Positions 6,202 to 9,688 of a stretch of DNA of 9,688 nt are shown piece by piece. Origin of the DNA: an uncultured Clostridia bacterium (lineage in GTDB: Bacteria; Bacillota; Clostridia; Lachnospirales; Anaerotignaceae); assembly GCA_947036475.1 (NCBI GenBank), contig CAMQRG010000065.1, forward strand, positions 1-9,688. Reading direction: 5' to 3'. Position numbers and translations under genes: made by a program. Position 1 is the stretch's first letter. Every line of letters begins with the position of its first letter. The notes below the pieces were generated by a model that ran no database searches, was not told where the DNA came from, and saw only the letters and a program-made list of their open reading frames with translations.

Positions 6202-9200
6202 ATGCTATCTCTGGAAGAACTTATGAAACGCGACACAAAGGCGGAACTGCTGGAAAAACTGAAAAAGACAGGAAAAAATGCCCAGCAAGGGCCTAAGCTC
6301 CCCTCTGGCCGCCTTGAAGTAAAAAAAGCCCTGCCTCGTGCATCAGAGGTGCAAACTCCCATGCGGGCAGGGCTGCCCTCAACAAACTTGTTTGCAGGCA
6401 TGGCGGAACTGCCGAAAGCCGGGAAACTTCCAACAGCGGCGGAGCTGGCGGCCAGGACTGCGCCGACGGTCAAAATCAACACGGATAACGCGCCGATAAA
6501 GGTTCAGACAACAATCAACCCGACAATTTTGCCAAGGGCGGATATGACGAAAAGTACATCCACTGATGAAAAGACGCGGCTTTACCAGACGAACGACAGC
6601 CTTTTGAGCAATGATGAGATTTTCAAAAAATACCAATATGTCCTGAATGACAAGGATATGGACTATGCCACAATGAAGCGGGCGGCGAAAAAGGGCATGG
6701 ATATGGCGGGGAAGATGGTACAGCGCAGCCCTGATATGGCTACATACCAAAAGGCGACGCAGATGCAGGTGGATTTGCAAAGCAAGCTGAAAAGCGCGGC
6801 ACTGACAGCGGGGCTTTTGGAGAGCATGGGCGGGACAGTGCGTGATCTGGCTGTAAAGGGCATCAGCAAGGCAAGCCCAGAGGCCGGGAACGCAATGCAG
6901 GCGCAGAATGAAGCAGTCAAGGCGCAGTTCCGGCAGGCACAGGAGAACAATCCCGGATATTACACAGGCGGGCAGGTTTCCGGCGAACTGGCGAAAATGG
7001 CCGCGCTTTACTCTACTGTGGGCAAAGCGGCAGAGGAAACCGCGCTGAAAGCGGCGGGGGCTTTAGGCGGGCGCATGAGCGCGGCAACAGCCTCAGACCT
7101 TGCACAGAAAGCGTATGCACTGGCAAAGTATAACCCCAAAATCGCGGCGGCGGCAAAATTCGGGACGCGGATGCTGGGACAGCAGGCGGCGGATACGGCT
7201 GTGCTTGCGCCGCTGGTCGCGGCGGATGGGATTTCTGAGGGCAAAAGCCGGGAAGAAATCCTGAAGGAGCTGGCAAAGCAGGAGGCGATCGCGGCGGGCT
7301 TCAACGTCGGCATAAACGGCTTAGGGGCTTTAGGGAAATTTGCCGGAAGGAAGATAAAAGACGAGAAAGCCGCACGGCGGGCGGCAAGGACAGCCGCGGA
7401 TTTCGATATGGAAACGCTGCCTGCTGAAAGCGGGGTTGTGAAACTGTCAAACCCTGCCGGAAATACGGCTGCACCAGAGGCTATGCCGCCGAAAAAGAAG
7501 GGAAAGGTAATCCCTGACGAACTGCGGCAGGAATATGCGGATTTGACGAATGAAGAAACATTTCAGCGAAAAATAGAAGAAATCACACAGACCTTTGCGG
7601 GGGATGAAACCCGTATTGCGGCTGAAATGGCAAAGCTGGGTGAGCGAAAACAGGCTTTAGAAGAGCTGCTTGCGATAGAAACGCCAAAAACAAAGGCAGC
7701 TTGGAAGAAAGTGCAGAGCGCGACACTTGCAGAAGCAAAAAAGTTATTTTCCCTTTCCGGACGGGAAAAAACAGAGTATGCAAAAAATTTAATAGATGGA
7801 GCGATAAGCGAAGCGCAGGTTGGCAAAATCAGTCAGGCAACCAGAGAAAAGCTCTTTGAAGCGTTTTTCGACAGCGGATCGGTTTCCAACAGGGAACTGA
7901 TAGACCATGAATTAAAGCAAAGGCTGAAGTCTTTGAAATTGCAGGTTTCGGAGATGGATGCAGCGAATATACCGGATTTTGCCGATTGGCAGAGAAGGAC
8001 AAAAGGAAAAATCGGGGGCATTGCAAAGACGGACAGCAGCAATATAGACATGGTTTATCAGGAGCTTTCCGGCCTTTACCCGCATATGTTCCCTGAAAGC
8101 ATTACGCACCCTGCGGAACAGCTGGAACGGATAGCGGCGGCTGCGGAAGAACAGGTTTTCAGGCAAATCCCATTGTCCGGGATGATGGACGACATCACAA
8201 AAGCCAATATGGGGCAGGAATTTGATATTGTTATGGACGGGCTGGAGGAATCCGCCCAAAAGGTTGGCGCATACAAAAGGAGCATTGCGGAACGGCAGAC
8301 GCGGCGGCTTTTGCTGGAAGACAATGCGAATATCGACTATGAAAATTTATCCGCAAGAAACATTGAAATGCTGTACAATCGAAAATATGAGCTGGAACAG
8401 GCGTGGAACCAGGCGAAAAAAGGAAAGCTGCTGACAGCGGGTGATGAAATCACGCTGAAAAAACTGCTTTTGGGCGAAATCGGCGAGGAGGAAGCGCGGC
8501 GGCAGGCGGGCAGGAACGCCGATGACCTGATAGAAGTATTCCGGGCAGAACAGCCATACAGGGAAATAGAAACCGCGCTTAAAAACTACAAGAAATTCAC
8601 CAATCAGCGGCATTATGATGAAGTGGCGGATATTGTCGGCGATCTGCCATTGCGGGACGGCAAAGCAAAGAAGGGCTGGAAAGACCTTGCGCCTTTCCGG
8701 TATGCAAGGGAAACGCAGGAGCGTATCCTTGACATGATTGCGCCGAACAGGGAAACAGCAGAGCGGGTAAGGGCGGGGATATTTGACCCAATCCATGAAA
8801 GCGAGCGGCAGAGGACGCTTTTCATGGGTGACTACAAAGACAGGCTGGGCAGGCTGAAACTCAGCACAAAGGAGAATATTTCCATTGATACGCCACAAGG
8901 CAAGCAAAAGATGAGCGAAAGCGGGCTTGTACAATGGCTGGGGGAAAAGCGGTACCAGATGCGGCGGCTTCAAGGCGAATCCATGAAACGCCCTCTTTCG
9001 GAGGCGGGAAAGGAGCAAATGGAACTGCTGCGGCAGGAGATAGAAGCGGCAACGGCGGCAGTCACGCCGGAACAACTGGCAAGAATCAACGAAGGGATAA
9101 AGGAATTTCAGCAAATCTATAAGGAAATCCACCCGAAAATCAACGAGGTACTGATACGCAACGGATACGACCCTATCGGATATATTGACGGATATTTCCC

Positions 9201-9688
9201 ACACATGAATTTCGACGAGCCGGAAAACCTGCTGGAAAAGGCTTTCGGCAAGCTGGGCTTTGACTTTGCCAGCAAGGAGCTGCCGATGGACATTGCCGGC
9301 CGGACGGAAACTTTCCGCCCCGGGAAGAAATGGAGCGGGAATTTGCTGGAACGGAAGGGGATGAAAACTGACTATGACGCTTTGCGGGCGTTTGACCTTT
9401 ACATTGACAATATTTCCGATGTGATTTACCACACGGACAATATCAAGCGGCTGCGGGCATATGAAGACTATTTCCGATATAACCTTTCGGAGAAGGGAAT
9501 ACAGGAGAAAATTAAAGCAATCCGCAATGATGCAAGCCTTTCTGACTTTGAAAGGGAAGGGCGGATAGCAGAACTTTATGAAGAAAACGCGAAAAACCAT
9601 AAGCTGCAAAACTATGTGAGCAACATCCGCATCTATACGGACACGGAACTTGCGGGGAAGAAGCACATTTCCGACAGAGGCGCGGAAC
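6202..9688 (+). CDS. Giant multi-domain phage protein, N-terminal 1162 residues (3' end outside window)
   Basis: The frame is open from ATG 6202, after a GGGGAGGGGG purine tract at 6187-6196, to the right edge without a stop. Residues 1 to about 115 are low-complexity with several Pro. About 115-260 are Lys/Met/Gln-rich helices. Residues about 254-390 (GYYTGGQVSGELAKMAALYS through GINGLGALGKFAG) include an Ala-rich stretch (IAAAAKFGTRMLGQQAADTA, from 314) that could interact with membranes. Residues about 620-660 carry VYQELSGLYPHMFPESI and HPAEQLERI. Residues about 825-1150 form a helical block with ARETQERILDMI, GYIDGYFPHM (H1001), FRPGKKW, then FDLYIDN (1064) and VIYHTDNIKRLRA (1074-1086). 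This block looks like an uncharacterised module I associate with very large Firmicutes phage proteins; that is memory, not a search. No catalytic motif is visible. A virion or DNA-ejection protein with further domains off the edge is the best inference. Confidence 0.85.
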   Translation, partial: MLSLEELMKRDTKAELLEKLKKTGKNAQQGPKLPSGRLEVKKALPRASEVQTPMRAGLPSTNLFAGMAELPKAGKLPTAAELAARTAPTVKINTDNAPIKVQTTINPTILPRADMTKSTSTDEKTRLYQTNDSLLSNDEIFKKYQYVLNDKDMDYATMKRAAKKGMDMAGKMVQRSPDMATYQKATQMQVDLQSKLKSAALTAGLLESMGGTVRDLAVKGISKASPEAGNAMQAQNEAVKAQFRQAQENNPGYYTGGQVSGELAKMAALYSTVGKAAEETALKAAGALGGRMSAATASDLAQKAYALAKYNPKIAAAAKFGTRMLGQQAADTAVLAPLVAADGISEGKSREEILKELAKQEAIAAGFNVGINGLGALGKFAGRKIKDEKAARRAARTAADFDMETLPAESGVVKLSNPAGNTAAPEAMPPKKKGKVIPDELRQEYADLTNEETFQRKIEEITQTFAGDETRIAAEMAKLGERKQALEELLAIETPKTKAAWKKVQSATLAEAKKLFSLSGREKTEYAKNLIDGAISEAQVGKISQATREKLFEAFFDSGSVSNRELIDHELKQRLKSLKLQVSEMDAANIPDFADWQRRTKGKIGGIAKTDSSNIDMVYQELSGLYPHMFPESITHPAEQLERIAAAAEEQVFRQIPLSGMMDDITKANMGQEFDIVMDGLEESAQKVGAYKRSIAERQTRRLLLEDNANIDYENLSARNIEMLYNRKYELEQAWNQAKKGKLLTAGDEITLKKLLLGEIGEEEARRQAGRNADDLIEVFRAEQPYREIETALKNYKKFTNQRHYDEVADIVGDLPLRDGKAKKGWKDLAPFRYARETQERILDMIAPNRETAERVRAGIFDPIHESERQRTLFMGDYKDRLGRLKLSTKENISIDTPQGKQKMSESGLVQWLGEKRYQMRRLQGESMKRPLSEAGKEQMELLRQEIEAATAAVTPEQLARINEGIKEFQQIYKEIHPKINEVLIRNGYDPIGYIDGYFPHMNFDEPENLLEKAFGKLGFDFASKELPMDIAGRTETFRPGKKWSGNLLERKGMKTDYDALRAFDLYIDNISDVIYHTDNIKRLRAYEDYFRYNLSEKGIQEKIKAIRNDASLSDFEREGRIAELYEENAKNHKLQNYVSNIRIYTDTELAGKKHISDRGAE
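6321..6374 (-). terminator. Minus-strand intrinsic-terminator-like hairpin inside the giant gene
   Basis: AGCCCTGCC (6327-6335) and GGCAGGGCT (6366-6374) are perfect 9-bp inverted copies. An inner GCAT/ATGC helix (6340-6343 with 6361-6364) sits within the 30-nt loop. Seven A residues at 6321-6327 read as a seven-T tract directly after the stem on the minus strand, which is the classic Rho-independent layout. On the plus strand no T-run follows, so late transcription of the giant gene should pass. No convincing minus-strand gene feeds it; the overlapping antisense frame that ends at 6379 has a shadow-like composition. Confidence 0.5.

Noticed and set aside
6379..6780. Minus-strand frame ending 5 nt before the terminator-like hairpin
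   Set aside because: The placement is tempting, but the frame begins with TTG, has no clear ribosome binding site, and its Arg/His/Cys-rich product looks like a shadow of the giant gene.
7489..7509. PKKKGKV resembling the SV40 nuclear localisation signal
   Set aside because: A seven-residue Lys-rich match in a Lys-rich linker of a bacterial phage protein is best explained by composition.
8347..9666. 439-residue open frame on the minus strand inside the giant gene
   Set aside because: It lies wholly antisense to a continuous coding frame, is rich in Phe, Leu, Arg and His as expected from the complement of GC-biased codons, and shows no recognisable domain. The minus frames at 920-1870 and 2842-3771 are shadows of the same kind.

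Overview
The window is a dense, one-strand stretch of phage or prophage late genes. All seven coding regions lie on the + strand and are packed almost without gaps, with overlapping or nearly touching stops and starts and strong AAGGAGG-type ribosome binding sites. The host looks like a moderately GC-rich gut Firmicute, most likely a Clostridia/Lachnospiraceae member. This rests on the Shine-Dalgarno sequences, the phi29-like (phage_holin_4) holin, the Amidase_3 endolysin, the copper-amine-oxidase-N 'stalk' domain and the decapeptide tail-fibre repeats. It is an inference from style and families, not a database result. I see no integrase, repressor, tRNA, IS element, CRISPR array or convincing promoter, so transcription probably enters from upstream.

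Layout: (1) 1-404, the 3' end of a tail-fibre or receptor-binding protein whose visible part starts in 30-bp/10-residue repeats. (2) 420-1073, a small coiled-coil protein with a carbohydrate-binding-like C-terminus, probably an adsorption accessory. (3) 1091-1591, a multi-pass holin with a possible dual start. (4) 1560-2435, a zinc N-acetylmuramoyl-L-alanine amidase (endolysin) overlapping the holin by 32 nt. (5) 2509-3726, a papain-like (C1) cysteine peptidase with an intact Gln/Cys/His/Asn set and a C-terminal stalk domain. (6) 3742-6186, an 814-residue Ser/Asn/Gly- and Gln-rich protein with an internal 50-residue duplication. (7) 6202 to beyond the right edge, a giant protein of at least 1162 residues made of helical and Ala-rich segments, with an aromatic-rich conserved-looking block near the right edge.

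A likely reading is host recognition (1-2), then lysis (3-4 and perhaps 5), then large virion-associated or ejected proteins (6-7). The unusual points are the cysteine peptidase directly after the lysis pair and the placement of the lysis cassette in front of two very large, probably structural genes rather than at the end of the late region. A minus-strand terminator-like hairpin is also buried inside the 5' end of the giant gene.
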